64,000 nt of DNA from Caldicellulosiruptor changbaiensis (GTDB lineage: Bacteria; Bacillota; Thermoanaerobacteria; Caldicellulosiruptorales; Caldicellulosiruptoraceae), in NCBI RefSeq assembly GCF_003999255.1, contig NZ_CP034791.1:1838501-1902500 (forward strand), given 5' to 3'. Below, piece after piece: positions 1-8,214 of the stretch. The translations under genes were made by a program, and so were the position numbers. Below the pieces are notes generated by a model. The model did not search any database. It was not told the origin of the DNA and saw only the letters and a list, made by a program, of their open reading frames with translations. Within the stretch, counting starts at the first letter, position 1. Each line of letters opens with the position of its first letter.

Positions 1-384
1 AAATATATCCGCTTTTAAATCCTTTGTAACAACAGGTAGTGATCCCTCATCAACCTCAAAACAGGCTATCTCATAGCTTTTTTTGAGGTTATTTATAAAC
101 GCACTTATTATCCCATTTACCATGTTAGAACCTTTTAGATTTGAAAGAATGGTTTTGTCAGGACTTATTATCCAGTTTATAAGGTTGTTAGTTGTTGTTT
201 TACCATTTGTACCAGATACAAGTATTTTAAATCTGCACCTTCTGTCAATCTCCTTTAAAATATCTGGGCAGATTTTATAGGCAATCTTGCCAGGTGCACT
301 TGTCGCATCTTTTCTTAAAAGCTTGAGCAATAGTTTTGCTGTTATTCCTGCAAAAGTGGCTAAATAAAATCTTAAGTTTTTCAA
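1..384 (-). CDS. murT: MurT, lipid II isoglutaminyl synthase subunit (partial)
   Basis: Only the first 128 codons are in the window; the gene continues past the left edge. The N-terminus has the hydrophobic segment and 'LRKDATSAPGKIA' stretch typical of MurT, followed by the Mur-ligase P-loop SGTNGKTTT. MurT with GatD amidates the D-Glu of lipid II, modifying peptidoglycan. The start is TTG at 384, chosen because AAGGGGATG lies a few bases upstream and the frame gives the family N-terminus. An ATG at 394 is in another frame that soon hits a stop. It follows xerD on the same strand but is separated from it by a terminator. gatD would be expected beyond the edge (inference). Confidence 0.88.
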   Translation of the reverse strand, partial: MKNLRFYLATFAGITAKLLLKLLRKDATSAPGKIAYKICPDILKEIDRRCRFKILVSGTNGKTTTNNLINWIISPDKTILSNLKGSNMVNGIISAFINNLKKSYEIACFEVDEGSLPVVTKDLKADIF

Positions 385-420
385 TATTTTTCATCCCCTT
401 GTCTACAAATACTTCATAAA

Positions 421-446
421 GATAAAAAGCAAGGCTTTGCCTTGCT
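421..446 (-). terminator. Rho-independent terminator after xerD
   Basis: On the minus strand a perfect 7-bp stem, GCAAGGC/GCCTTGC with a 3-base loop, is followed by TTTTTATCTT. It lies between the xerD stop and the murT start, so it should separate the two transcripts. Confidence 0.8.
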
Positions 447-459
447 AATTTCCCATATC

Positions 460-1335
460 TTAAGCACGTGGATGTGCTTTTTGATAAACCTCTTTTAGCT
501 TGACATTCGCAACCTGAAGATATCTTTGAGTAGTTGAAATATCAGCATGCCCAAGCATCTGCTGGACAGCTCTCACATCTGCTCCATTTTCAATTAGATG
601 TGTTGCAAAAGAATGCCTTAATATGTGCGGAGTTATTTCCTTATTTATACCTGCCACATTAGCGTAGAATTTTACAATTTTCCAAAATCCTTGCCTTGTC
701 ATCCTTGCCCCATTGAAGTTCAAAAAAAGAGCCTCCTGTTCTTTATTTCTTGCAAGGTATGGTCTTGAGTAGTTCAAGTATTTCTCTACTGCCTCAATTG
801 CATACGAACCAATTGGAATTATCCTATCTCTTTTTTTATTTCTGCATATAATATAGCCATGTTCAAGGTTGATGTCAGAAAGATTAAGACCAATTAGTTC
901 ACTTACTCTTATACCTGTTGCGTACAAAAGCTCAAGCATTGCCTTGTCCCTTATACCTTTTATATCATCTTCTCGTGGACAGCTCAAAAGTTTCTCTACC
1001 TCATCTTTTGTCAAGATTTGGGGAGGTGTTCTTTCAAGTTTAGGCGGGTCAATCTCTATTTTCCCTATGTCTACAATGTTCCGGTCCTTTAAAAATTCAT
1101 AGAATACCTTTAGCGAAACAATTGCTCTTGCTATTGTGCTGTTTGACTTTCCGCTTTTTTGCATATTGATAATATATGTGATTATAGTAGCCTGTGACGT
1201 ATCTTCAATCTTCATCCCGATGTTATCCAAAAACTCTATGTATTTCTTTATATCTCTCAAATAAGACATAACTGTATTTTGTGAAAATCTCTGTTTTTGG
1301 CATAGATGTTCATAAAAAGCCTCTACTATCTTCAT
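460..1335 (-). CDS. xerD: Site-specific tyrosine recombinase XerD
   Basis: The 291-residue protein has the full Xer layout: an N-terminal SAM-like core-binding domain (about 1-90) and a C-terminal catalytic domain (about 105-285). The catalytic set is visible: R143 in GIRVSEL, H237xxR240, H263 in LGH and Y272 in TQRYLQV. XerD with XerC resolves chromosome dimers at dif at the division site. The start is ATG with GAGGGGATT upstream. Its position beside spoIIM matches the spoIIM/xerD neighbourhood known in Bacillus. The family also includes XerC and integrases; the length, near-C-terminal end and lack of phage genes argue for the housekeeping enzyme. No dif site was identified here. Confidence 0.92.
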   Translation of the reverse strand: MKIVEAFYEHLCQKQRFSQNTVMSYLRDIKKYIEFLDNIGMKIEDTSQATIITYIINMQKSGKSNSTIARAIVSLKVFYEFLKDRNIVDIGKIEIDPPKLERTPPQILTKDEVEKLLSCPREDDIKGIRDKAMLELLYATGIRVSELIGLNLSDINLEHGYIICRNKKRDRIIPIGSYAIEAVEKYLNYSRPYLARNKEQEALFLNFNGARMTRQGFWKIVKFYANVAGINKEITPHILRHSFATHLIENGADVRAVQQMLGHADISTTQRYLQVANVKLKEVYQKAHPRA

Positions 1336-1378
1336 CTATTTTCAAATCCCCTCTATATATAAATTCCATTTATAGATC

Positions 1379-1942
1379 TTAAATCAAATTGCATGCAAAC
1401 CTCGAAACAAAAGCATCTATCACAACTATGCCACATATTAATAATACCACTATTAGACCTACCACAATATTAAATCTTTTTTCAAATTTGAACAATCTAT
1501 CCCTAATTAAATAGTTGGTAAATGAGTACAGAATAAGTATAATCAAAAATATTAAAACAATCAATTCTTTTAGTAATATGTAAGTGAAAAAGAAACCTAT
1601 AGCATGAAACTTGTAGATGGTGAAAAAAGCGCCTATTGTTAGCCCAAACACAAATCCTTTTAAAATAATCATGCCTATATTTAAAATTTGCAAGTATTTA
1701 TTTAAATTTGATAGTCCCCATATTGTAAGATACAATAAAATAGCAGATATCGAAAAAAAGATTACTTTATTCCAGTACAAATTATCTGGAGTTTTCGCAC
1801 TGTTTATTGAAAGTACTATAAAATTTTTGAGTTCGTCTCTTCGAGCTTGGCTGAGCAAAAAATAGAAGTTTATACCGGTAATTACGCCTCCTAAGTAAAG
1901 TGTTAAAATAGCAAAAAATAGTAATTTTACTTTTTTTCTCAT
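1379..1942 (-). CDS. spoIIM: Stage II sporulation protein M
   Basis: A 187-residue, very hydrophobic protein with about five membrane segments. It starts MRKKVKLLFFA and has the early loop with 'LLSQARRDELKNF' seen in SpoIIM/DUF95 proteins. SpoIIM is a mother-cell protein of the SpoIID-SpoIIM-SpoIIP machine that remodels septal peptidoglycan and drives engulfment. Downstream of spoIIP on the same strand and upstream of xerD, it probably belongs to a mother-cell sporulation transcript, normally sigma-E controlled in the family. I did not find a convincing sigma-E promoter. The SD before the ATG is weak. Confidence 0.87.
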   Translation of the reverse strand: MRKKVKLLFFAILTLYLGGVITGINFYFLLSQARRDELKNFIVLSINSAKTPDNLYWNKVIFFSISAILLYLTIWGLSNLNKYLQILNIGMIILKGFVFGLTIGAFFTIYKFHAIGFFFTYILLKELIVLIFLIILILYSFTNYLIRDRLFKFEKRFNIVVGLIVVLLICGIVVIDAFVSRFACNLI

Positions 1943-1995
1943 TTTCTTATTTTTGCTTGCGTTTATTTATAGTAAAATAATATGTCAATTACAAG

Positions 1996-2319
1996 TCAGT
2001 TATTACCTACTAATGAGAAAACATATCCTTTAGATTTAAAATAAAAATAGTTTACACTTTTGTAGAAACCATTTATAATCTTTTTGTCAATCCTTAGTGT
2101 TATTTTACCATTATATAACTTCAAAATAGTCTCATCATACTTAAAGAGAACCTTAACCATATATTTGTCTTCTGGTAAAAAAAACTGTTTGCGAAACTCA
2201 ACTGTCAAAAAAAGAATGAGAAAAATCACTAAAAGCAGCAATATACCTGCTCTTGCTGTTCTGACAAAGTACTTATGCTGAAGGTATCTTTTGTATCTAC
2301 TTTTTCTCAAAAGTTTCAC
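1996..2319 (-). CDS. Small single-pass membrane protein, unknown
   Basis: Unrecognised protein of about 107 residues. It has a basic N-terminus (KLLRKSRYKRYLQHKY), one strong membrane segment (about 24-43) and a short extracytoplasmic tail of roughly 60 residues with beta-type alternation. The frame begins with GTG overlapping the spoIIP stop (GTGA); a TTG three codons in has better SD spacing from AAGGTG, so the exact start is open. Lying between spoIIP and spoIIM and translationally coupled to spoIIP, it may serve in engulfment (inference from position only). No motif gives a function. Confidence 0.7.
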   Translation of the reverse strand: MKLLRKSRYKRYLQHKYFVRTARAGILLLLVIFLILFLTVEFRKQFFLPEDKYMVKVLFKYDETILKLYNGKITLRIDKKIINGFYKSVNYFYFKSKGYVFSLVGNN

Positions 2320-3455
2320 CTTCCCATAATAGTGTCATCAAGAGCTTTCGCAACAATCTGGCAACTTTTTAAAGCTTCATTAAGCAGATTGCCGTTACTA
2401 CCAATTTCAATTATTAATGCATATGGTGATATATGCTGGTTATACCTTGCTGCCGAAATATTTATTGGTCTTGTAATCTGCGGGCAAACTTTCATGAGAT
2501 TCTTTTGAAGATGAACTGCAAAAGTAAGATTCTCTCGCCAAAAAGGATGGTAAAGTCCGAGCTTGTCTGTACCCACAACAAGCATAACCTTTGCTAACTC
2601 CTGCCCAAATGCAACTGTTGAGACTTTTATTTTTTTTGAGCCATCTCCTATTGCGTCCCTGTGCAAATCTATGAAAATCTTTATATCAGGATGTTCTTTT
2701 TTATATCTTTCAATTATTTTCAATGACCTTGCATAAGAGCCTTTATATTCAGGATAGTCATTTATGTCCTTGCTGTGATAAACCTTGTAACCATAGTCTT
2801 TTTCAAGAATCCTTTTGAGCTCTTCCCCCACTCTAACCACATTGTAGTTAAAATCTAAGGTTCTATCAGTTGTTCCCCGGGTGTAAATAAGATTTTTTGA
2901 GGGGTTCTCATAGCTTTCAGTTGTATGTGTGTGATAAATAAGAATTGAGGGTTTTATTCCACCATAAATCTTAAATTTTGTGTTAAGAAACTTAGTTATA
3001 TCTATTCTATATTCTGTTTGATTCATAACCTCAATGTTGTAGGAAATAGAGCCATTTGGCCGAATATTCTTTAGATATTTTTGAAACTCTATATTATCAT
3101 CAGCTTGATTTTCTTCAGATGCTTTAGAATTATCTTGCCTTTCTTGGTCATAATTTATTACAATAGCATCGTCTTCATAAAAACTTTGTTCTTCAAATGT
3201 TTGAGTTCTATTGAAAGAAGCAAAAAGTGGATGAGAAAACCTCATCAAATTTTCTATTTTGATTAAATTACTAATATCCGTTTTGCTTGCCAAAAAAGGT
3301 GTGTTAAAAATAATTAGTTGCTTAGAATATTTGAAGCAAAGATCTAATAACTCTCTATTTGAAAAAACAAACTTATTTACTAAAAGTTCTATAACCAATA
3401 ATATGGCAATAAAAACAACATACCAAAATCTTTTCAAATCAATAACCTTCACCAT
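2316..3455 (-). CDS. spoIIP: SpoIIP peptidoglycan amidase/endopeptidase
   Basis: About 379 residues. An N-terminal membrane anchor (about 7-30) is followed by a linker and a C-terminal amidase domain with the SpoIIP signatures IYHTHTTESY, the downstream DLHRDAIGDG and a late ALIIEIGSNGN. The histidines and glutamate of these motifs are the expected zinc ligands and catalytic residues. SpoIIP cleaves stem peptides and cross-links of septal peptidoglycan during engulfment. The longer frame opens with TTG at 3473, but GAGGAG is spaced for the ATG at 3455, so that start is used. spoIID, its usual partner, is not in this window. Confidence 0.9.
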   Translation of the reverse strand: MVKVIDLKRFWYVVFIAILLVIELLVNKFVFSNRELLDLCFKYSKQLIIFNTPFLASKTDISNLIKIENLMRFSHPLFASFNRTQTFEEQSFYEDDAIVINYDQERQDNSKASEENQADDNIEFQKYLKNIRPNGSISYNIEVMNQTEYRIDITKFLNTKFKIYGGIKPSILIYHTHTTESYENPSKNLIYTRGTTDRTLDFNYNVVRVGEELKRILEKDYGYKVYHSKDINDYPEYKGSYARSLKIIERYKKEHPDIKIFIDLHRDAIGDGSKKIKVSTVAFGQELAKVMLVVGTDKLGLYHPFWRENLTFAVHLQKNLMKVCPQITRPINISAARYNQHISPYALIIEIGSNGNLLNEALKSCQIVAKALDDTIMGR

Positions 3456-3547
3456 CAATACAAATCTCCTCAAAAGTCTGACATAAAAACTTTCTTGTAA
3501 AATCTCTATTCACACAAAAAAGAATTTATTCCTTCTTGGTAAAAACC

Positions 3548-4531
3548 TCAATTGACATATCTAAACTGGTCATTCTCTTTCACCTCTGGATGAATTGCCA
3601 TATTGATACCATCAGCAATTACTGTAGAGATATTCTCAACAATCCTGTCTATGTCTTTGGGAGTGACAAATAAATTTCCATAATATGGAAATATAACCTC
3701 TTTGATTAGATTAAACCTATCTTCATCAGGTATGCTCTCAAGAAGCAAGTACAAAGGCGAAGATCTCTCTGTTTCATTTTTGAGTCTTTCAAGTAAAAGG
3801 TCTATTGCATCATTTGCAATAATTGCAGCGTCAACAACCATAGGAACACCTATAGCAACAACCGGAACACCAACTGTCTGCTGTGTAATGCCTTTTCTTT
3901 CATTGCCAATTCCTGAACCAGGAAAAATGCCAGTGTCTGCTATCTGTATAGCTGTTGAGATTCTTTCTAGTCTGCGTGACGCCAAAGCATCAATGGCAAC
4001 TATCAAATCAGGATGGATTTTTTGAACAATCCCGTGAATTATCTCGCTTGTTTCAATTCCAGTAATACCCAAAACACCTGGAGAAATGGCACACACAGAA
4101 CGAATACGCCTGTCTTGGACTTTTTCAGGTACAAACTCAAATAAATGACGCGTAATTAAAACCTTTGAAACAACTTTTGGTCCCAGTGAATCAGGTGTCA
4201 CGTTCCAGTTACCAAGCCCCACAACAAGGATTGTGCTTTTCTGGGATAATCTCATTAAGCTTTCTAACTCCTCAGCTAATATCTTTGATACCTTTTCTTG
4301 TACTTCAAAATCTTCATCACGCAAGCCATCTGCTTCAATTGTAATGTAGTTCCCCATAGGCTTTTGTAAAATTGCCTCACCTTTGACTGAGTTTATTTTC
4401 ACTTTGGTTACCTTTATTTTATCATCAAACTCTTTTCTCTCTTCAACTTCAACACCTTCAATTTCTCTCCCCAAACCTTTTTGAACAATTTCTCTTGTTT
4501 CAAGTGCAAGGTCTGTATGAATTTTAAACAT
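3548..4531 (-). CDS. gpr: Germination protease GPR
   Basis: A 327-residue protein matching the A25 spore endopeptidase family. It begins with a short propeptide-like segment (MFKIHTDLALE), and has LVVGLGNWNVTPDSLGP, the long central 'IDALASRR' motif and GSGIGN. GPR degrades alpha/beta-type SASPs at the start of germination after self-activation of a zymogen. It is slightly shorter than the Bacillus protein (about 368). The start ATG has AAAGGAGAGCG upstream. Its substrate class, an SASP, is encoded directly upstream on the same strand, with a terminator in between. Confidence 0.93.
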   Translation of the reverse strand: MFKIHTDLALETREIVQKGLGREIEGVEVEERKEFDDKIKVTKVKINSVKGEAILQKPMGNYITIEADGLRDEDFEVQEKVSKILAEELESLMRLSQKSTILVVGLGNWNVTPDSLGPKVVSKVLITRHLFEFVPEKVQDRRIRSVCAISPGVLGITGIETSEIIHGIVQKIHPDLIVAIDALASRRLERISTAIQIADTGIFPGSGIGNERKGITQQTVGVPVVAIGVPMVVDAAIIANDAIDLLLERLKNETERSSPLYLLLESIPDEDRFNLIKEVIFPYYGNLFVTPKDIDRIVENISTVIADGINMAIHPEVKENDQFRYVN

Positions 4532-4612
4532 TGATCGCTCTCCTTTACAAAAACTTTATTCTGAAATATTATTATCAACACTTTTGAAATTATTAAACCT
4601 TAAAAACATCTC

Positions 4613-4657
4613 AAAAGGGAACTGCAGCAAAATGTTTTGCCACAGTTCCCCTTTTTT
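4613..4657. terminator. Bidirectional terminator between SASP gene and gpr
   Basis: GGGAACTG/CAGTTCCC arms enclose a second palindrome (GCAAAATGTTTTGC), with a T-run on the plus side and TTTT on the minus side. It should end the SASP transcript and give gpr its own transcription unit. Confidence 0.8.
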
Positions 4658-4666
4658 AAAAAGGGG

Positions 4667-4840
4667 TTATTGCTTTTCTTTCAAGGCTCTTTCTGCCATC
4701 TCTATAGCTTTTCTGACGATGTTACCACAGTCGCGCGATTTTACCTCTCCCCAACCATACTTTGTGACTACATCGTACACTCCAAGTTCTTTTGCTATCT
4801 CCATTTTAAGTTCTTCTGACATAACTTTTTGCCTTGCCAA
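4667..4840 (-). CDS. Alpha/beta-type small acid-soluble spore protein (SspF-like)
   Basis: A 57-residue reading frame with TTG start at 4840 and a strong SD (AAAGGGGGTT). It carries the alpha/beta SASP signature: VMSEELK at the N-terminus, the GPR cleavage motif MEIAKELG, YDVV, then GWGEVKSRDCGN and VRKAIEMAE. This order matches Bacillus SspF closely. Such proteins coat and protect DNA in the dormant spore and are digested by GPR, whose gene is next downstream. The open frame continues upstream of the TTG to about 4903 without an ATG. A segment there (KDCGDKTAKG) resembles the RDCGN motif, probably by chance. A likely forespore sigma-G promoter precedes it. Confidence 0.88.
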   Translation of the reverse strand: MARQKVMSEELKMEIAKELGVYDVVTKYGWGEVKSRDCGNIVRKAIEMAERALKEKQ

Positions 4841-4878
4841 GCCAATAACCCCCTTTGCGGTTTTGTCACCGCAATCTT

Positions 4879-4909
4879 TAATATGCCCAAGAAAATATCC
4901 TTTTTATTA
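4879..4909 (-). promoter_or_regulatory. Possible sigma-G promoter of the SASP gene
   Basis: On the minus strand CATATTA at 4885-4879 fits the sigma-G -10 pattern CATnHTA. TAATA lies 19 bases upstream, four of five matches to GHATR. The position, just after ypeB and upstream of the SASP SD, suits a forespore gene. The -35 spacing is slightly long. Confidence 0.45.
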
Positions 4910-4919
4910 ACACATTTTC

Positions 4920-6320
4920 TTACATTGATAAAATACCATTTGGATCTTTTATTATCTCTAAGATATTTTCTTCCTTACCTGTAATCGCATTAATATAGTC
5001 TGCAAAATATTTTCTGTCATATTTTCCCATAAATTCATATGTGAAAACCTCTCTGCCCGACTCAAGTGGAATTATGCTAAGTGACACACTCTGAATATCA
5101 AAGTTCTTGCTCACAAGTTTTCTTGCTTGTGCTTCAGTTATTGTTGGTTTTGGAATTTTCCTGTTGGTATGAGACATATAATATGCTGTTGCGTCAAAAC
5201 CAACCACTTGCCCTGTATCAAGTGCTATTCGCACCTTAACCATGTCAGGATATATCTTTACACCATTTTGCTGATAGATATAGTTTATAAGTGCTGTGTT
5301 GTCTTGTTTTAGATAAAAAGTATCTATCATGTTGGTAAATCCTTTGCTCTTTAAAAATTTCAAAGCATTTTCTTTTGCCCTTGAAACACCAATCTTTGGT
5401 GCAGAAGTAGCTCTGTTATCTATCATCCAGATAACTTTACCACCTTTTTTAGAAACTGCTACTGTGATGGTTCTATCTCTTGCCCTTCTGTCAGGGATTA
5501 TCTCAAAGTTAAAGGTTTTAATCTTATCACCTGAAAGCCCCAAGTAGCTAATCATGTCAGCTTTTTTGATATTCAAAAAATCAAGTGCAATTTTCTTCGC
5601 CTCATCTCTATTGATTACATTATCTGGGAGTCCTCTTGGTACCTGCCTTGCAATGTGGTCAGAAAAAGGCCCATCATATATCAGCGTTGGATAGTCTTTA
5701 AAACCTGCTTCTACTGCAAGCATATGGCTACTGGTGACATTTTGGCTAATCCTTCTAAACCTTGACGTTCCAACTGTTCTGACCTCACCCCATCTAAGTT
5801 TCCCCTGGCTTATTTCAATTGCAAGTTCATTTAAGTTTTTACTGAGCTTATCAGCGTAGCTGCGAAGTTTTGCAAGTTGTATTCTTTGTTCTTTGGTTTC
5901 CTTTTTGCCGTTCATAAGTTGCTTAGAAAGCGAAAAACTCAAATCACCAACCTGGGTCAGATACTTTGCTGTCCTCTCAAGTGCAACGTTGTTTTCTATT
6001 GGAAGCTGACCAAGGTTTTCCTGTGCAGCAAAGGCATTTCGCCAAACCTCTGTATATAAAGCTGCTCTTTGTCTGTCATCGCTTGATATTTCAACCTTTG
6101 ACAAAAGTGCCTGAATATTTTGAACATACCCCACCATATCAAAAAAGGCCCTGTGCCACATATTAGTAAGGTAATTGTGATAGTTTGCTTTACCTCGATA
6201 CTGATTTACTCCCCAAAGGGCTACAATCACTAAAACTCCAATTACAACTGCCATAATACTCCAAAGTCTCACACTCTTAAGTCTTTCTCTTAATTCCTTA
6301 TATCCGCCTAAAATACTCAA
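4920..6320 (-). CDS. ypeB: Germination protein YpeB
   Basis: A 466-residue protein with one N-terminal membrane helix (about 20-38), a helical YpeB domain containing the WHRAFFDMVGYVQN and WRNAF segments, and C-terminal PepSY repeats (for example VDAAxxY-like 'VVGFDATAYYM' near 380). YpeB is needed to place and stabilise SleB in the forespore; the two are encoded together in spore formers, as here (sleB is directly upstream). The start appears to be TTG at 6320, with AGAGGTGATTTTGA before it. It is probably co-transcribed with sleB from a forespore promoter (family knowledge; no clear promoter seen). Confidence 0.93.
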   Translation of the reverse strand: MSILGGYKELRERLKSVRLWSIMAVVIGVLVIVALWGVNQYRGKANYHNYLTNMWHRAFFDMVGYVQNIQALLSKVEISSDDRQRAALYTEVWRNAFAAQENLGQLPIENNVALERTAKYLTQVGDLSFSLSKQLMNGKKETKEQRIQLAKLRSYADKLSKNLNELAIEISQGKLRWGEVRTVGTSRFRRISQNVTSSHMLAVEAGFKDYPTLIYDGPFSDHIARQVPRGLPDNVINRDEAKKIALDFLNIKKADMISYLGLSGDKIKTFNFEIIPDRRARDRTITVAVSKKGGKVIWMIDNRATSAPKIGVSRAKENALKFLKSKGFTNMIDTFYLKQDNTALINYIYQQNGVKIYPDMVKVRIALDTGQVVGFDATAYYMSHTNRKIPKPTITEAQARKLVSKNFDIQSVSLSIIPLESGREVFTYEFMGKYDRKYFADYINAITGKEENILEIIKDPNGILSM

Positions 6321-6375
6321 ATCAAAATCACCTCTTTAAGTTTTATAAAATTTGAATCTATGGAGTTTAAACCTG

Positions 6376-6933
6376 CTATTTTGCAAATCTGTGTTTACCA
6401 ATTACAAGCACAACCTTTCTACTCCATATCCATTTATTTGTAGTCTTTGCAGGATTGTAATAATAAATACATCCATTCGTTGGATCCCAGCCATTTAGCG
6501 CATCTCTTGCAGCTTTTAGTGCAGTGGGTTCAAGCTTCGCATTAATTTGTCCATCTGTTACAGCCGTAAAGGCACCAGGTTGGTAAATTACACCACTTAT
6601 TGTCTTTGGAAAACCCGGATGCTTTGTTCTATTGATTATAACCGCTCCAATTGCTACCTGACCAATATATGGCTCACCTCTTGCTTCACCATTTATAACT
6701 CTTGCTAATAAATACAAATCTTTGTTTTGATAATTTGTTGATGCTTGAGTTGCAAGAGAATCCTGCTGCAGTTCTTTTTCACTTTTCTCAAGGGCTTTTT
6801 CAAGTCTTCTTTCAATTTTTTCATCATTTGCCCTTTTAATATCATAAATAAACTTTGCAGAGTAGATACTTAAGAGAAATCCTATTATCAATAAGATAAT
6901 GAAAATGGTATATTTTTTTAGTAGCTTGCTCAC
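6376..6933 (-). CDS. sleB: Spore cortex-lytic enzyme SleB-type hydrolase
   Basis: A 185-residue protein: membrane anchor (about 8-28), charged linker, then a complete cell wall hydrolase_2 domain with LLARVINGEARGE, the catalytic Glu of the family, IGAVIINR and a C-terminal WIWSRKVV. It is a lytic transglycosylase for cortex muramic-delta-lactam peptidoglycan. Unlike Bacillus SleB it lacks the N-terminal peptidoglycan-binding domain and uses an uncleaved anchor, as in several clostridial forms. The adjacent ypeB supports the SleB assignment over a general CwlJ-like hydrolase. The start is GTG at 6933. Confidence 0.88.
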   Translation of the reverse strand: MSKLLKKYTIFIILLIIGFLLSIYSAKFIYDIKRANDEKIERRLEKALEKSEKELQQDSLATQASTNYQNKDLYLLARVINGEARGEPYIGQVAIGAVIINRTKHPGFPKTISGVIYQPGAFTAVTDGQINAKLEPTALKAARDALNGWDPTNGCIYYYNPAKTTNKWIWSRKVVLVIGKHRFAK

Positions 6934-7062
6934 CTTTCCAAAACCCCCAAGTCAAAAATCTTTTTAAAATTATTTTTTGTAAGCTTATTTTTATTATTCA
7001 GCTTTGTGATAAAATAAATTTAAAATTAAGTTTTCAATAGAGAAAATGAGGTAAGAAAAAAC

Positions 7063-8175
7063 ATGAACATTTTGATACTGAGTCTTGATGCTGGTGGTGG
7101 ACATTTTGCTGCTTCAAACGCATTGAAAACTGCATTTTTGCAAAAAGATCCCCAAGCCAAAGTTGAAATTGTAGACACCCTTAAGATTATAAGCCCAATA
7201 TTAGATAAGTTGGCTGTTGGAACATATTTAAAAGCTATTAAAACAGTTCCATTTATATACGGTCTTGTTTATGATTCAACAGACAAAGACCCACCTACAC
7301 GTTTTAGCAAGGCAATTTATGAAAAATTTTATTTTGCATTTTATAAGCTTTACAACATTATTTCTGAACTAAACCCTGATGTAATAATTGGAACTCATCC
7401 GTCACCAATTGATATGGTAAGTCAGCTAAAAAAACGTGGAAACATAAATGTCCCTATAATCAGCATAGTTACAGATTTTACAATACACCCCTATTGGATT
7501 AATGAGTATGCAGACTATATAATTGTCCACCATGAGAATTTGGTTTATGAAGCGGTGAAAAAAGGAGCCTCAGAAAAAAAGGTAATACCTCTTGGTATTC
7601 CCATTAACCCTTCTTTCTCAATAAATTATGAAAAAAAACAAATCTTATCTGAGCTAAACCTTGAAGACAACCCAACAATCTTAATTATGGGTGGAAGTTT
7701 AGGGCTTGGAAATATTGAGGATATAGTTGAAATGGTTTGCCACATATGTGACGAGAGTTATCAAATAATTGTTGTTACTGGGAAAAACAAAACATTAAAG
7801 AAATCATTGGAGGAAAGAAATTTTGGAAGAAAGGTAGTTGTATTTGGTTTTATCAGCTTTATAGACAAGCTCATGGCAATAAGTGACATTTTGATTACAA
7901 AGCCTGGTGGTCTTACCTGTGCTGAAGCACTTTCTCGTAAACTTCCAATGATTTTGATATCACCAATTCCTGGACAAGAAGAGAGAAATACCTTTTATCT
8001 TATAAACAACGGCGCTGCCGCTTATGTAAGAAATATTGAAAGCTTTGATATAGTTTTTAACCAAATAATAAACAATCCTCAAAGGCTTGAACATATGAAA
8101 CTTGCGTGTTCATTTTTAGCAAAGCCAAATTCATCAAATGACATTGTGGAATTTATAAAGGGAATGGTGCTCTAA
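7063..8175 (+). CDS. Processive diacylglycerol/lipid glycosyltransferase (UgtP/MGDG-synthase-like)
   Basis: A 370-residue GT-B enzyme of family GT28. It has the N-terminal LSLDAGGGHFAAS loop, an MGDG synthase domain (about 10-165, with IGTHPSPIDM) and a C-terminal nucleotide-sugar domain with IMGGSLGLG, FGF and TKPGGLTCAEAL. Relatives transfer glucose or galactose to diacylglycerol to make membrane glycolipids or lipoteichoic anchors. It is transcribed alone on plus, ending at a stem-loop overlapping its stop. UgtP versus a MurG-like role cannot be settled from sequence; the MGDG N-domain favours glycolipid synthesis. Confidence 0.85.
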   Translation: MNILILSLDAGGGHFAASNALKTAFLQKDPQAKVEIVDTLKIISPILDKLAVGTYLKAIKTVPFIYGLVYDSTDKDPPTRFSKAIYEKFYFAFYKLYNIISELNPDVIIGTHPSPIDMVSQLKKRGNINVPIISIVTDFTIHPYWINEYADYIIVHHENLVYEAVKKGASEKKVIPLGIPINPSFSINYEKKQILSELNLEDNPTILIMGGSLGLGNIEDIVEMVCHICDESYQIIVVTGKNKTLKKSLEERNFGRKVVVFGFISFIDKLMAISDILITKPGGLTCAEALSRKLPMILISPIPGQEERNTFYLINNGAAAYVRNIESFDIVFNQIINNPQRLEHMKLACSFLAKPNSSNDIVEFIKGMVL

Positions 8176-8194
8176 AAGGCCCCATTCCCCTTTC
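8160..8194 (+). terminator. Terminator overlapping the stop of the lipid glycosyltransferase
   Basis: GGGAATGG at 8160 pairs with CCATTCCC at 8182-8189 and is followed by CTTTCT. The stem includes the last codons of the gene. The T-run is interrupted, so strength is uncertain. Confidence 0.6.
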
Positions 8195-8214
8195 TATAAA
8201 AAGATTTCTCTTTT

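Noticed and set aside
429..445. GGCTTTGCC resembling the GCAAAGCC block of a GEMM riboswitch
   Set aside because: It is the simple xerD terminator stem; none of the other GEMM blocks are nearby.
460..1335. Tyrosine recombinase as a sign of a mobile element
   Set aside because: Housekeeping XerD neighbourhood with murT and spoIIM; no attachment sites, phage genes or composition shift.
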